Assembly (NCBI GenBank): GCA_947492745.1
Contig: CANLOE010000005.1
Coordinates: 1 to 64,000, forward strand
From: an uncultured Cyclobacteriaceae bacterium
GTDB lineage: Bacteria > Bacteroidota > Bacteroidia > Cytophagales > Cyclobacteriaceae
Reading direction: 5' to 3'
Length of the DNA stretch: 64,000 bases
Made by a program: the position numbers and the translations under genes. Positions 44,301-53,289 of the stretch are shown piece by piece. The notes beneath the pieces are model-generated. The model saw only the letters and a list, made by a program, of their open reading frames with translations. It searched no databases and was not told the origin of the DNA. Position 1 is the stretch's first letter, and every line of letters starts with the position of its first letter.

Positions 44301-44373
44301 AGCGGGAGACGAGGCTCGAACCCGCGACCTACAGCTTGGAAGGCTGTCGCTCTACCAACTGAGCTACTCCCGC
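44301..44373 (-). tRNA. tRNA-Gly (TCC)
   Basis: A 73-nt cloverleaf: acceptor gcgggag pairs with ctcccgc, anticodon stem cagc/gctg with loop CTTCCAA (anticodon TCC), and a T-arm with ggttcgagcc. It lies between tRNA-Tyr and tRNA-Thr in the same orientation. Confidence 0.96.
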
Positions 44374-44489
44374 TTAAAAATTTGACAGTTTACTATTACT
44401 TGAAGGATTTCATATGAAAATCTTTCACTCCTCACTATTACAAGTTATTAAATCATAATCAAAAAGTAAAGAATAAACTACCGTATGAG

Positions 44490-44572
44490 TGGGGAGAGCA
44501 GGATTCGAACCTGCGAAGTCGAAAGACAACGGATTTACAGTCCGTCCCAGTTGGCCGCTTTGGTATCTCCCC
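44490..44572 (-). tRNA. tRNA-Tyr (GTA)
   Basis: An 83-nt class II tRNA. The acceptor ggggaga pairs with tctcccc. The anticodon loop CTGTAAA (anticodon GTA) is followed by a long variable arm and a T-arm with ggttcgaatcc. It is the first gene after the promoter at 44647. Confidence 0.96.
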
Positions 44573-44646
44573 AACTGTATCAATATGCATTAGAACATTG
44601 TCCCTTATTAGTAGAAATCTTTATTTCCTTGCCTAAAAAGGAAGTG

Positions 44647-44677
44647 CAAAATTATACGTTTTTCCTTATTAATCAAA
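44647..44677 (-). promoter_or_regulatory. Promoter of the tRNA-Tyr-Gly-Thr-tuf transcript
   Basis: On the minus strand TTTG (44674-44677), 19 bases, TAATTTTG (44647-44654): an exact match in both boxes and spacing to the Bacteroidota consensus. The expected start lies about 65 bases before tRNA-Tyr. Confidence 0.75.
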
Positions 44678-44827
44678 CTTTCGAGCAAAAAAGATTTAAA
44701 AATTTTAAAAGCTCTTCCCTCATCGTTCTAAAATTCCAGAGGTTTGCAATTTTAGAACTGAAAAACGGATTAAACAATTGATGAGTGTATTTAATTTTCA
44801 ATAATTTTAAAAGAAACTAATCGTACT

Positions 44828-45331
44828 ATGTATAAAGCAACAATCAATAAAGGCCGAATGTTTGAATTCGACGTAGACCACGAAGGCCAACTCAGCTCCT
44901 CAGCGGAATTGGAAAGCCGTGTGGATATTGCGCAACTGTCAAATGACAGATTGCACCTTATCTACAAAAACCGTTCTTACAATGCTGAAGTGGTAGAGGT
45001 AGATATGGATGCCAAATCCTTTCGTATCAAAATCAACGGAAAGATTCATCAGGTTACCATCAAGGATAAATTCGACCTATTACTGGAGCGGCTGGGTATG
45101 GACAATCCCGAAGAAGCGAAAATCAATAATATCAAGGCCCCAATGCCGGGGCTCATACTGGATATACACTTGGAAGAGGGGGACCAGGTAGAAAAAGGAG
45201 AGGTTATTATGGTCCTTGAAGCTATGAAAATGGAAAATATCATCAAATCCCCTGGCAGTGGTCAAGTCAAAAAACTACATGTACAGCAGGGCGATAGCGT
45301 CGAAAAAAATCAAGTACTAATCGAATTTTAA
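44828..45331 (+). CDS. Biotin carboxyl carrier (biotin/lipoyl attachment) protein
   Basis: The 167-residue protein has a variable N-terminal region (about 1-90) and a C-terminal biotinyl domain. Conserved features are NIKAPMPGLILDIHLEEGDQ and the biotinylation motif EAMKMEN, with the acceptor Lys near residue 135. It would carry carboxybiotin from a biotin carboxylase to a carboxyltransferase. Domain layout resembles the small carrier subunits of propionyl/methylcrotonyl-CoA carboxylases or decarboxylase gamma chains rather than AccB of fatty acid synthesis. No carboxylase gene is adjacent. It is divergent from the tRNA-tuf unit, with pyrH 83 bases downstream. Confidence 0.85.
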   Translation: MYKATINKGRMFEFDVDHEGQLSSSAELESRVDIAQLSNDRLHLIYKNRSYNAEVVEVDMDAKSFRIKINGKIHQVTIKDKFDLLLERLGMDNPEEAKINNIKAPMPGLILDIHLEEGDQVEKGEVIMVLEAMKMENIIKSPGSGQVKKLHVQQGDSVEKNQVLIEF

Positions 45332-45371
45332 TTTCTAATCGGCGAATACTTCATTATTCGTATTACACCAT

Positions 45372-45379
45372 TATATTTG
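45372..45379 (+). promoter_or_regulatory. Possible -7 box of the pyrH-frr promoter
   Basis: TATATTTG exactly fits TAnnTTTG and lies 35 bases before the pyrH start. No TTTG is found at the -33 position, so only half of the consensus is present. Confidence 0.4.
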
Positions 45380-45414
45380 TGAGGATGTAACGTAACCTAT
45401 CTTTCCCAACTTCG

Positions 45415-46119
45415 ATGAAATATAAACGAGTACTATTAAAATTAAGTGGTGAATCACTGATGGGCGACCATCAATACGGAATCGACCCCAAGCGTTTGGA
45501 GCAATACACCGACGAGATTAAGAGTGTACACGACCTTGGTGTAGAAATCGCTATTGTTATCGGTGGCGGAAACATATTCCGTGGTGTGCAGGCAGAGGCC
45601 TCGGGAATAGACCGGGTCCAAGGGGATTATATGGGTATGCTGGCAACAGTCATCAATGCTATGGCCCTGCAAAGTGCCTTAGAGAAAGGTGGCTTGTACA
45701 CACGGCTCATGTCAGGCATAAAAATGGAACAGGTCTGCGAACCGTTCATCAAAAGAAGGGCAGTCAGACATCTTGAAAAAGGTAGAGTGGTCATTTTTGG
45801 AGCAGGTATAGGCAACCCTTATTTTACTACAGATTCTACGGCCAGTCTAAGGGCCATTGAAGTTCAAGCTGACATCGTCCTGAAAGGGACTCGTGTGGAT
45901 GGTGTATATACGGCCGACCCGGAGAAAGATGCTACCGCCACCAAGTACTCCAATCTTTCTTTTCAGGAAGCCTATGAAAAAGGATTGAACATCATGGATA
46001 TGACTGCCTTTACACTTTGTCAGGAGAATAACCTACCCATTATTGTCTTTGATATGAACCGCCCCGGCAATCTAATGCGCATCATGAATGGCGAAACCGC
46101 AGGCACCCTGATCAATTGA
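45415..46119 (+). CDS. pyrH: Uridylate kinase (UMP kinase)
   Basis: Phosphorylates UMP to UDP in pyrimidine synthesis. The 234-residue member of the amino acid kinase family begins [16 protein letters not shown] and contains [22 protein letters not shown] and [27 protein letters not shown]. Bacterial UMP kinase is a hexamer inhibited by UTP. The pyrH-frr pair (31-base gap) is conserved across bacteria. Confidence 0.97.
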   Translation: MKYKRVLLKLSGESLMGDHQYGIDPKRLEQYTDEIKSVHDLGVEIAIVIGGGNIFRGVQAEASGIDRVQGDYMGMLATVINAMALQSALEKGGLYTRLMSGIKMEQVCEPFIKRRAVRHLEKGRVVIFGAGIGNPYFTTDSTASLRAIEVQADIVLKGTRVDGVYTADPEKDATATKYSNLSFQEAYEKGLNIMDMTAFTLCQENNLPIIVFDMNRPGNLMRIMNGETAGTLIN

Positions 46120-46150
46120 TACCGAAAATAGTTTAAAGAATTAGCATACT

Positions 46151-46711
46151 ATGGAAGAAATACAAATGTACTTGGAGGAAGCAAAAGAACTCATGAACAA
46201 ATCCATTGCCCATGTTAGCGCAGAACTGCTCAAAATCAGAGCAGGTAAGGCCATGCCCAACATGTTGGATGGTATTATGGTGGAGTACTATGGTGCTATG
46301 ACCCCTTTGAGTCAGGTAGCCTCCGTTTCGACTCCGGATGCCAGAACACTGATGATCAAGCCTTGGGAAAAAAATATCATCTCCGATATAGAACGATCCA
46401 TTATCAATAGTGACCTTGGACTGAATCCTCAGAACGATGGAGAGCAGATTATCATCAATATCCCTACACTGACAGAGGAGCGTAGAAAAAACCTCGTCAA
46501 ACAAATGAAAAACGAAGGCGAGCAGGGTAAGATCAGTATCAGGAATATCCGCAAGGACACGAATGATTCGCTCAAGCAATTGCAAAAAGACGGGGCTTCC
46601 GAAGACGATATCAAAAGAGCCGAAGATAAGGTCCAGGACCTGACCAATGAGTTTACGACAAAAATAGATGAGTTGCTCGGAAAAAAAGAAGCAGAAATTA
46701 TGAAGGTCTAG
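46151..46711 (+). CDS. frr: Ribosome recycling factor
   Basis: Splits post-termination ribosomes together with EF-G. The 186 residues form the three-helix and small domain architecture of the family. Motifs include LLKIRAGKAMPNMLDGIMVEYYG, TPLSQVASVSTPDARTLMIKPWE and the RRKNLVKQMKNEGEQGKISIRNIR stretch. It closes the transcript at the terminator 28 bases later. Confidence 0.97.
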   Translation: MEEIQMYLEEAKELMNKSIAHVSAELLKIRAGKAMPNMLDGIMVEYYGAMTPLSQVASVSTPDARTLMIKPWEKNIISDIERSIINSDLGLNPQNDGEQIIINIPTLTEERRKNLVKQMKNEGEQGKISIRNIRKDTNDSLKQLQKDGASEDDIKRAEDKVQDLTNEFTTKIDELLGKKEAEIMKV

Positions 46712-46738
46712 GCCAGAGAAGGATGCTTTACAACCTAG

Positions 46739-46778
46739 AAAGGAAGGTGTTCTCATGGATGCACCTTCCTTTTTTTCT
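46739..46778 (+). terminator. frr terminator
   Basis: The arms aaggaaggtg and caccttcctt enclose ttctcatggatg, followed by seven Ts. The remaining DNA up to 47023 shows nothing I can support. Confidence 0.85.
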
Positions 46779-47023
46779 ATATGCCTGCACTGAGGCACTG
46801 ACCTTGCCATACGCATCATTCTCCATACGCCCAAAAATCATATCAGGATTTTGCTATGCGGGCATATCTACTGACCACGGACTTCCTTGCCGTATATTTT
46901 CCTGCTCACTTGGCAATTCGGCCCAAAGCTGCGGTTGGTTTTCCGATGCAAAGCCTACATCACGATAAACCCCAGGTTCTGTAAAAGTTTATGTCCACAG
47001 CTAGAGGCCATCAAGGTCCCGGG

Positions 47024-49627
47024 TCAAAACAGTTTGTCCAGATAGGTAGAGATACCTACTCTCACTCCAAAACCTTTGTAACTTCCATCCTCCCAGGCAA
47101 AAATGCCCTCTAACCTGAATATTTTGAATATGTAATTGATCCCATACCCCATCTCCATATAGCTACTGAGGCGGTCGGTAGTCAGGTAGTTTACCAGAAC
47201 ACTTTCCCTAATTCCCATGAGACGTACCAAGGGTATCCTCGTCACCAGAAATTTGCGGAACTGATAATTGAGGTGGGAAGACAGGTATGCTTCGCTGGTA
47301 CTCCAGCGATAGTAGTCCAGTAGACGATAGCTACCTACAGGATCCTGCACCTGAAAAGGGCTGAGGTTTCCCTGGAAGTGTTTGTAATCCATGAAATACA
47401 GCTGTTCCTTTTGCAGGAACATGCCCGTGTTCAGGGCAATGTCCAGCTCCCCCCGAATACCGATATCAAAGCCATGGCGAAAACCCATTTCTATTTCTGT
47501 AAAGTCCACATCTCCACCCAGTATCCCTCCGAATGCCTTATTCACACCGATACTGAATTCGGGGGAAGAATTGGAAATGGGCAGTTTTTTGCCATCACTT
47601 ATCTGATACTTCAACCAAGGGCTGTAACTCAGTCCCAAGTGCGCCGCGAAAGCCTTGTGTTCCGGAAATGCCGTGCTGGCCAACTCGGCGGATTCGGGCC
47701 TGTTCGAGGTATAGCGTTGGGAAGACCTGTCGTTGAGCTTGAAATCGGAGGCATTGTCCAGCATTCTCCTATTTGTCCAGCTCAGGTCCGTAGCTATCTC
47801 CAGTACATCCGAGATCTTCTTTTGGTGCATGATCTGTACAAAATCGCGCTCATATAGCTTCATATAATTTTGCTCTAGTAGTAAAGTGGTAAAATCATTG
47901 ACAAAGGGATGAATGGGCCTGTCCGGGTTGAACTGGCGGATGTACCTCCCTCCCTTTATAAGTAAGCTACCCTTTCTACCGGGCTTTCCATAATCAAATC
48001 CCAAGTCCAAAGTACCCGATAATTGCTTCCTTGCCGCTGCATAGCGAAGTTGGGGACCGAGGCGCAGTACTTTTTGTGGGTCGATGCGTTTGGAAACCGA
48101 AAATGTGTATGTGAAGTTCCAGCCTTCCACTGTATTGAAGTGAGGCTTGAGCGGTTCCAGGTTGAATCTGGACTTTTTCCCGATTTTGTAGCTATTACCA
48201 AACAGCAAATCTCCAACAGTAAATTTCCCCCTTCGTATCTTCAGCGAGTCTTCTTTATTTTTTTGGGCTTGCGCTACCGCCATACTGTCGGCTTTACGAT
48301 AGCCGTTCTCTTCCAGTTCCGTGAGCGGTACGCTACGGACACTTTTCCAGTAACTACTATCGCGGTCATAGGCTGACGAATCGATTTTGAGCAGATGATC
48401 GGTAATGACATTGGATTCTTTTTCCTTTTTCCTTTCCTCCTTTTCGTACTCTTTTATCAATTGGCGCAATTGCTTGCGAGTCACTTCTTTTCCTTCGGAG
48501 AGATGTTGCTGCACGGATACCGTTTTGGTCTTGGCATCGGACTCCAGGGTCTGGGCAAGTTCTTTGTCCAGTTTCTCGTCAATAACCGTTATGGAATGGT
48601 TCAGGACTTTGTTCAATATGATTTTGTACTTACCTACTGTGGCCAGATAGCCATATTCGAAGTCAAAGCCCAGATAGGATCCCTCTACCATGTAGCGATG
48701 CGAGATGGGCATCCACACCTGTTCTTCTATGGGGGCATAGACTTGTTGTACGTCGATATCTATACCGAAGGAGGTCGTCTTCAAACGCAGGCTGTGTATA
48801 CTCCAATAATCTTCCACAATATAGATCAGCCCTTTGAAGACATTGTCCCCGCCGGACCTGGGGATGACCCGTATCTTACTGACCTCGAATCCCCTGTCCT
48901 GAAAGGTACCGATATAGTCGAACTTATAGTAGGAAAAGGCCTTTGGTGATAAGGGAGATATAGCCCCTCCGATTTTCGCATCATAGAAGCTTCCGTTGAT
49001 ATAGCGTATGGGTTCCGTTCCGTTACCGTCCCCTATCTTCCGGACAGAAATGACTTCTTCTTCGTAATGGTCCGGACGCCGGTAGCTTACCTTACTGACC
49101 GATTCCATGGTAAATGCTGCAGTGGAATCTATCCCCTCTTTCTTCAACTTCTTTCTTAGGAAGAAGGGTGCATCCTTTAACCGACCACTTCCTTTGATGT
49201 AGACCTCGGCCTGATAGGCATCAAGCTGCTGCCGATGGAACTTGCTCTTGGCGATGGCCTTTCTCATGATGGTGTAGGCGGGATTCTCCTGAGCAGCGTT
49301 TACTTCCACTTCCCGCAGTACCATGGATTCGCTCTCTAGCACTACATCTATGGTTTTGTAGTCTGTTCCTACTTCTATGGACCGGGAGTAGCTTTTGTAA
49401 CCTAAATAGTTATAGACCAGTTCGTAGCTGCCCGGAGGAAGTTCTGTTTTGTAATAGCCATCCATATTTGCGGCGGTGCCTGTTTCCAGGGATTTCACAT
49501 AAATAGTGGCAAAGGAGAGCAGCTCACCTTGGGCATTACTAATGGTCCCTTTCACTCCTCCGCTCGGCTGGGCCATGGCGAAACAGGCACAGAAAAATAG
49601 TATTATTATAAGTCTTATTGATTTCAT
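47024..49627 (-). CDS. DUF5686 outer-membrane protein with carboxypeptidase regulatory-like domain
   Basis: The 867-residue protein has a signal peptide (about 1-19, ending FAMAQ). A carboxypeptidase regulatory-like/CNA-B beta sandwich (about 22-105, GVKGTISNAQGELLSFATIYV) follows. A long C-terminal part (from about 125) is rich in predicted beta strands and ends GVRVGISTYLDKLF with the terminal aromatic expected of an outer-membrane barrel. This fits the DUF5686 family, a Bacteroidota group related to TonB-dependent receptors by its N-terminal domain but without a plug. Function unknown to me. A charged repeat region (KKEKESNVITD) lies near the middle. It is monocistronic. Confidence 0.8.
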   Translation of the reverse strand: MKSIRLIIILFFCACFAMAQPSGGVKGTISNAQGELLSFATIYVKSLETGTAANMDGYYKTELPPGSYELVYNYLGYKSYSRSIEVGTDYKTIDVVLESESMVLREVEVNAAQENPAYTIMRKAIAKSKFHRQQLDAYQAEVYIKGSGRLKDAPFFLRKKLKKEGIDSTAAFTMESVSKVSYRRPDHYEEEVISVRKIGDGNGTEPIRYINGSFYDAKIGGAISPLSPKAFSYYKFDYIGTFQDRGFEVSKIRVIPRSGGDNVFKGLIYIVEDYWSIHSLRLKTTSFGIDIDVQQVYAPIEEQVWMPISHRYMVEGSYLGFDFEYGYLATVGKYKIILNKVLNHSITVIDEKLDKELAQTLESDAKTKTVSVQQHLSEGKEVTRKQLRQLIKEYEKEERKKEKESNVITDHLLKIDSSAYDRDSSYWKSVRSVPLTELEENGYRKADSMAVAQAQKNKEDSLKIRRGKFTVGDLLFGNSYKIGKKSRFNLEPLKPHFNTVEGWNFTYTFSVSKRIDPQKVLRLGPQLRYAAARKQLSGTLDLGFDYGKPGRKGSLLIKGGRYIRQFNPDRPIHPFVNDFTTLLLEQNYMKLYERDFVQIMHQKKISDVLEIATDLSWTNRRMLDNASDFKLNDRSSQRYTSNRPESAELASTAFPEHKAFAAHLGLSYSPWLKYQISDGKKLPISNSSPEFSIGVNKAFGGILGGDVDFTEIEMGFRHGFDIGIRGELDIALNTGMFLQKEQLYFMDYKHFQGNLSPFQVQDPVGSYRLLDYYRWSTSEAYLSSHLNYQFRKFLVTRIPLVRLMGIRESVLVNYLTTDRLSSYMEMGYGINYIFKIFRLEGIFAWEDGSYKGFGVRVGISTYLDKLF

Positions 49628-49680
49628 ACTGTTAGGATGATAAATTTAACAAATTGATCGCTTGACAAACAAAAAAATAC

Positions 49681-49710
49681 CAAAATTACATTTAACTTGG
49701 ATTTTTCAAT
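49681..49710 (-). promoter_or_regulatory. Promoter of the DUF5686 gene
   Basis: On the minus strand TAATTTTG (49681-49688) is preceded, 18 bases further out, by a TTG core (complement of caat at 49707-49710). The leader is about 45 bases. Confidence 0.5.
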
Positions 49711-50010
49711 AGCTATCCTACCGCAGTTTTAAATTCGGCCTCTGTGCGCTGCGCAAGCCTTCACCTTGGTAGTGAGTACATCTACCCATACTATCTATTG
49801 ATTTCGATGGTGTTCGTGAACCTTCAGAGTCCTCTTCACTTATGCCTAAGATAACCAGTTTTGGGAACACTGTACCTCAAAAAAAGGAATGTGTCCACGC
49901 GGATATTCCTACGCTCATTGGCCGGTCATTGGGCCGTTCCTTCTAACTAAAGGGGAACTCTTGGACCGACCCATTGCTCCATTTCCATTATATTCGGGGA
50001 TATCTTCGAT

Positions 50011-50604
50011 TGGGCTCATATACTTAGCTATACCTATGATTTTGACAGTCGGTCAACATATAAGTCCCTTTTGAGGAAAGCATTTTGGATGTGGTGCGTT
50101 TTCATCGTTCCGATCGGCAGCCTACATGTTCTCTATCCACCCTGAAATCCGTTTTCACCTCTAGCCGGTCGGGTACTTACCCTTGCACGGCAGACCGGCT
50201 CCTGCACTGAAAGGGTTCCCCGAACCCTTTCCTTACGCTCGGTCCTATTGATAAAAATCAAGCAGCCCGAAACCCGTATGGATTTCGGGCTAGCCTATGG
50301 GACGCAGAAAATTTTGAGACCCGCTGCGCCCGGACAGAAAAATCACCAAATGAACTACTGAAATTCGGATTGCGTTCAACGAGGTTCCGGATTCAATGAA
50401 ATCACCGAAATGCAGTCAATATAACTAATACAAATTTAGGTTTTAAATGTCGTATAAGATTCCGCGGGTCATTTTGTTTCAATCAAGGCGAGAACCGCAG
50501 GAATAGCAGCGCTATCCCGAGGATTGTCAACGCAGAGTGAAGCAAAATGAACAGGAAGATAGGCGATAGTTGAAAGCTAAGTTTGTATAAGTATATAAGT
50601 CTAA
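50011..50604 (+). repeat. Element B, copy 1, interrupted by element A
   Basis: Matches 58238-58665 in the same orientation over about 430 bases once the 160-bp insert is removed. Strong shared blocks include catatacttagctatac at the left, tgaaagggttccccgaaccc with ctttccttacgctcggtcct in the middle, and ataacta...atataagtcta at the right. The ends are inverted repeats. The left end here has drifted. It shares the hairpin arms gggttc/gaaccc. Confidence 0.7.
50429..50588 (-). repeat. Element A, copy 2, inserted into element B
   Basis: Reverse-complement copy of 63147-63305 (160 bp). It is flanked on both sides by TAA (50426-50428 and 50589-50591). Removing the element and one TAA restores the element B right end (ataactaagtatataagtc, compare ataactaagtgtataagtc at 58646). 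This shows insertion into an older element. Confidence 0.85.
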
Positions 50605-50686
50605 GCTTTTATGACGTTCGGTCCGACCTTATTCTGCATTGGGAATAAGTTATAGCACATTTTAACTCCGATTTTGAAACCGTCTC

Positions 50687-51262
50687 TTAACTGTGATAAA
50701 ATTTTTTGGAGAGGATAAGGCTTTCCACCTCATGATGCACCAAATATTTTATGGATTTTCCCTGTTTGATGTTTTCCCGAATAAAAGTGGCCGAAATGTC
50801 CAACAGTGGAGCATCGGTCAAGGTCACGCATGGGTGTTCTTTGAGTTCGGAGTAGCCAGCATTGGGTCTGGGGTAGACATGAAGTCCGTAATCTTCTAAA
50901 ATCCGCTCATGGTTTTTCCACTTGGGAAAGTGTTTGAGGTTATCTTCTCCGATGATGAGTTTGAAATGATGCTGCGGATACTTTTCCGAGAGATAGGTCA
51001 GCGTGTCGATGGTATAACTGGGCTTGGGCATATTAAACTCGATGTCACTGGCCTTCATTCGAAAATTGTCATGAATGGCCGCCCTGACCATGTCCAAACG
51101 GTCGAATTCATGCAAGAGGTTTTTCCTTTTTTTAAAGGGATTTTGTGGGGAGACCACGAACCAAAGTTGCTCTATATCGGCACGCTCCAGTACACTATTG
51201 GCAATAATCAGGTGACCGATGTGTATAGGGTTGAAGGAACCGAAGAAAAGGCCGATGTGCAT
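50687..51262 (-). CDS. nadD: Nicotinate-nucleotide adenylyltransferase
   Basis: Adenylates nicotinate mononucleotide in NAD synthesis. The 191 residues carry the nucleotidyltransferase signature GSFNPIHIGH (8-17) and the SATFIR motif near residue 165 (family (S/T)xTxxR). FWVVSPQNPFK-like (here FVVSPQNPFKKRKNLL) is also conserved. It follows gmk by 93 bases; the pair is common in Bacteroidota. Confidence 0.94.
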   Translation of the reverse strand: MHIGLFFGSFNPIHIGHLIIANSVLERADIEQLWFVVSPQNPFKKRKNLLHEFDRLDMVRAAIHDNFRMKASDIEFNMPKPSYTIDTLTYLSEKYPQHHFKLIIGEDNLKHFPKWKNHERILEDYGLHVYPRPNAGYSELKEHPCVTLTDAPLLDISATFIRENIKQGKSIKYLVHHEVESLILSKKFYHS

Positions 51263-51355
51263 TGGCAGATAGTTGATTTCGATTATCGGGAAAACAGGAG
51301 GGTCGCATCTATTCTTGACTTGGTCCGCTCAATCGGTGCGGGAATACAGGTTTTC

Positions 51356-51934
51356 CTAAACCAACCGTTTCTTTGTGAACCTATCATAAAGTTCTTGGGC
51401 TTTTTTCAGTGAATCTTCCAAGTTTTCATTGACCAGGGTGACATCGAATCTATCTTCAAAGGACATTTCAAATTCGGCTTTATAGAGTCTCTGTGATATA
51501 CTGTCTTCGGTATCGGTAGCTCTATCCGTGAGCCTATCCCTGAGTATATCGATAGAGGGCACTTTGACAAAAACAGACAGGGCCTGGTCGCCGAAGTAGT
51601 TCTTCAGGTTAATCCCGCCCTTCACATCCAGGTCAAAAATAACTGTTTTGCCTTCAGACCAGATTCGATTGATTTCGGACTTGAGCGTACCGTAAAAGTT
51701 ACCTGAATATACTTCTTGCCATTCTATAAACTCATCTTTATCGATTTTCTCTTTGAATTCCTTGGGGCTGAGGAAATAATAGTCTTTTCCATCTTTCTCG
51801 GTCCTGCCCCGCTTATCTCTAGTGGATGCGGATATGGAAAATCCTAGATCTGAGTTATGTTGAAGAAGGTGTTTGACGATAGTTGTCTTTCCGGAACCGG
51901 AGGGTGCTGAGAAGATAATGGCTTTTCCTTGCAT
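51356..51934 (-). CDS. gmk: Guanylate kinase
   Basis: Phosphorylates GMP to GDP. The 192 residues have the P-loop APSGSGKT (10-17), the GMP-binding [33 protein letters not shown] and [10 protein letters not shown] segments. Its start shares one base with the stop of the upstream anti-sigma-like gene, so the four-gene unit sigma-antisigma-gmk-nadD is probably co-transcribed. Confidence 0.96.
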   Translation of the reverse strand: MQGKAIIFSAPSGSGKTTIVKHLLQHNSDLGFSISASTRDKRGRTEKDGKDYYFLSPKEFKEKIDKDEFIEWQEVYSGNFYGTLKSEINRIWSEGKTVIFDLDVKGGINLKNYFGDQALSVFVKVPSIDILRDRLTDRATDTEDSISQRLYKAEFEMSFEDRFDVTLVNENLEDSLKKAQELYDRFTKKRLV

Positions 51935-52245
51935 TACTGTTTATAATTTTCGCTGATTTTATGCTTAATGGAATCCACTAGTCCTGTAGGAACCTGCTTA
52001 TCATTGCATTTGTTCTTTATAAGGGTCTTTATCGTCTTGCTCAAATTGTATATTTCATAGTAGGGCATACAATTCTTGATATGCTCTTTAAAATAGGCTT
52101 TTTGATGATCGGAAGCCTCATCGTCAAGAACGAGGTTCAATATTCTGAGACACTCGCCATGCTCACCATTTTCCTCGGGAACATCGCTTTTGTCCGAAGC
52201 AGTTTTCTGCTTTTCGTTTTGATTGTCAGTAAAAGATACACCCAT
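51934..52245 (-). CDS. Probable anti-sigma factor, zinc-finger-like, with an altered motif
   Basis: The 103-residue soluble protein sits directly after an ECF sigma gene (one-base overlap). It resembles zinc-binding anti-sigma factors: Cys near residue 32, a [19 protein letters not shown] stretch and an amphipathic C-terminal part. The family motif is HxxxCxxC. Here it reads HIKNCMPY, so the last cysteine is Tyr, and the zinc site may be absent or rearranged. An alternative is that it is a diverged partner that binds sigma without redox control. No membrane segment is seen. Confidence 0.65.
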   Translation of the reverse strand: MGVSFTDNQNEKQKTASDKSDVPEENGEHGECLRILNLVLDDEASDHQKAYFKEHIKNCMPYYEIYNLSKTIKTLIKNKCNDKQVPTGLVDSIKHKISENYKQ

Positions 52246-52832
52246 TATTCAAAATTTTTGTAACCCATTTTCTTGGCATAGCTGCCCAGCCTTTCCTTCA
52301 ATAGGTTCCTGGCCCTATGAAGTCTGGACCTTACAGTACCGATAGGTATGTCCAATATTTTAGCCATCTCATCGTACTTGAACCCCTCTAGGTCGCAAAG
52401 GATAATGACTGTTCTAAAGTCTATATCCAAGGAGTTCAAAGCGTTTGAAATCTCGTCCCCGATCATGTCCTGTACCGTTTCTACCCTCAAATCGGTAGTT
52501 ATGGACTTATCTACATCATCAGAGTTGTAATAGGCCTCAATCTCTTGATAATCGACCTTGGCAGGTTCCTTACTCTTCTTTCGAAAGTCGTTAATGAAGC
52601 TGTTTTTCAATATTCTGAACAACCATGCTTTGGCATTAGTTCCTTGTTGAAAGGATTCTATAAACCTAAACGCTTTCAGATAGGTGTCCTGAACCAAGTC
52701 TTTGGCATCATCTTCATCAAAGGTCAACCTGTAAGCAAAGTTATACATAGAGGTGATATGAGGGAGAAATTCGCTATCGAATACCTTCCCTTTTTCTTGT
52801 AGAGTATAGCCTTGCCGGTCTTTATCAGACAT
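52245..52832 (-). CDS. ECF-type RNA polymerase sigma factor
   Basis: The 195-residue sigma-70 family protein has region 2 (DLVQDTYLKAFRFIESFQQGTNAKAWLFRILKNSFIND) and region 4 (GFKYDEMAKILDIPIGTVRSRLHRARNLLKERL) helix-turn-helix. Regions 1 and 3 are absent, so it is an ECF (group 4) factor. The following gene is its likely anti-sigma partner. Target promoters cannot be predicted. Its own promoter was not identified in 52833-53289. Confidence 0.93.
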   Translation of the reverse strand: MSDKDRQGYTLQEKGKVFDSEFLPHITSMYNFAYRLTFDEDDAKDLVQDTYLKAFRFIESFQQGTNAKAWLFRILKNSFINDFRKKSKEPAKVDYQEIEAYYNSDDVDKSITTDLRVETVQDMIGDEISNALNSLDIDFRTVIILCDLEGFKYDEMAKILDIPIGTVRSRLHRARNLLKERLGSYAKKMGYKNFE

Positions 52833-53289
52833 TTTTTCAAAAATAGTAAAATACGAAACTTTTATACTAGAATCTTCTAAAACTTTGTCCCTTATTCTTT
52901 GAATTGAGCATTAGCCTAATAAATGACCGAATGCTATTGTTATTGGTAACAAATTATTAATTTTTAAATGATTCCACAATCAAAATATTAGTATTATTGT
53001 TTGCTAAATAAAACGTAAGCTTTTTTTTTGGGTTGTCCGCCTTATTGCCATTCAGAAAACGAATAATACCTAACTATACCGAATGTCATTGCAAAGACAA
53101 TACCAAATGCCTTGCCATGCCAGCATACAGTAGTTGGAATTGGGCCATAGCTAAGCCTATTTTCCTATTCTCTTCGCAAGGGCTGTCAAGGTATAGTGGC
53201 ACTGATTTCAACCCGACCAAGGACAGGCAGTTTTACTTAGGGAATGACAATGTCAAAAGGAAAAATTCCCATCTATTTAATGTCAAAGG
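52833..53289. other. 457-bp divergent intergenic region
   Basis: Lies between the sigma factor gene (minus) and a GT4 gene (plus). It must contain both promoters, but no complete TTTG-N19-TAnnTTTG match is seen; the sigma gene may have an unusual or autoregulated promoter. I see no repeat copy or credible small gene. Confidence 0.4.

Larger units (their letters stand above)
49628..50686. other. 1.06-kb gene-free stretch with nested repeats
   Basis: After the promoter of the DUF5686 gene, this holds element B (50011-50604) split by element A (50429-50588). No coding frame is convincing. 49711-50010 shows only short weak repeats of unclear meaning. Confidence 0.6.

Noticed and set aside
46133-46834. 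233-codon minus-strand frame across frr
   Set aside because: Antisense to frr and its terminator; Cys/Phe-rich composition is typical of an antisense shadow.
50216-50235. gggttccccgaaccc hairpin in element B as a terminator
   Set aside because: The hairpin is perfect but no T run follows, and it is part of the conserved repeat, so a terminator role is not supported.
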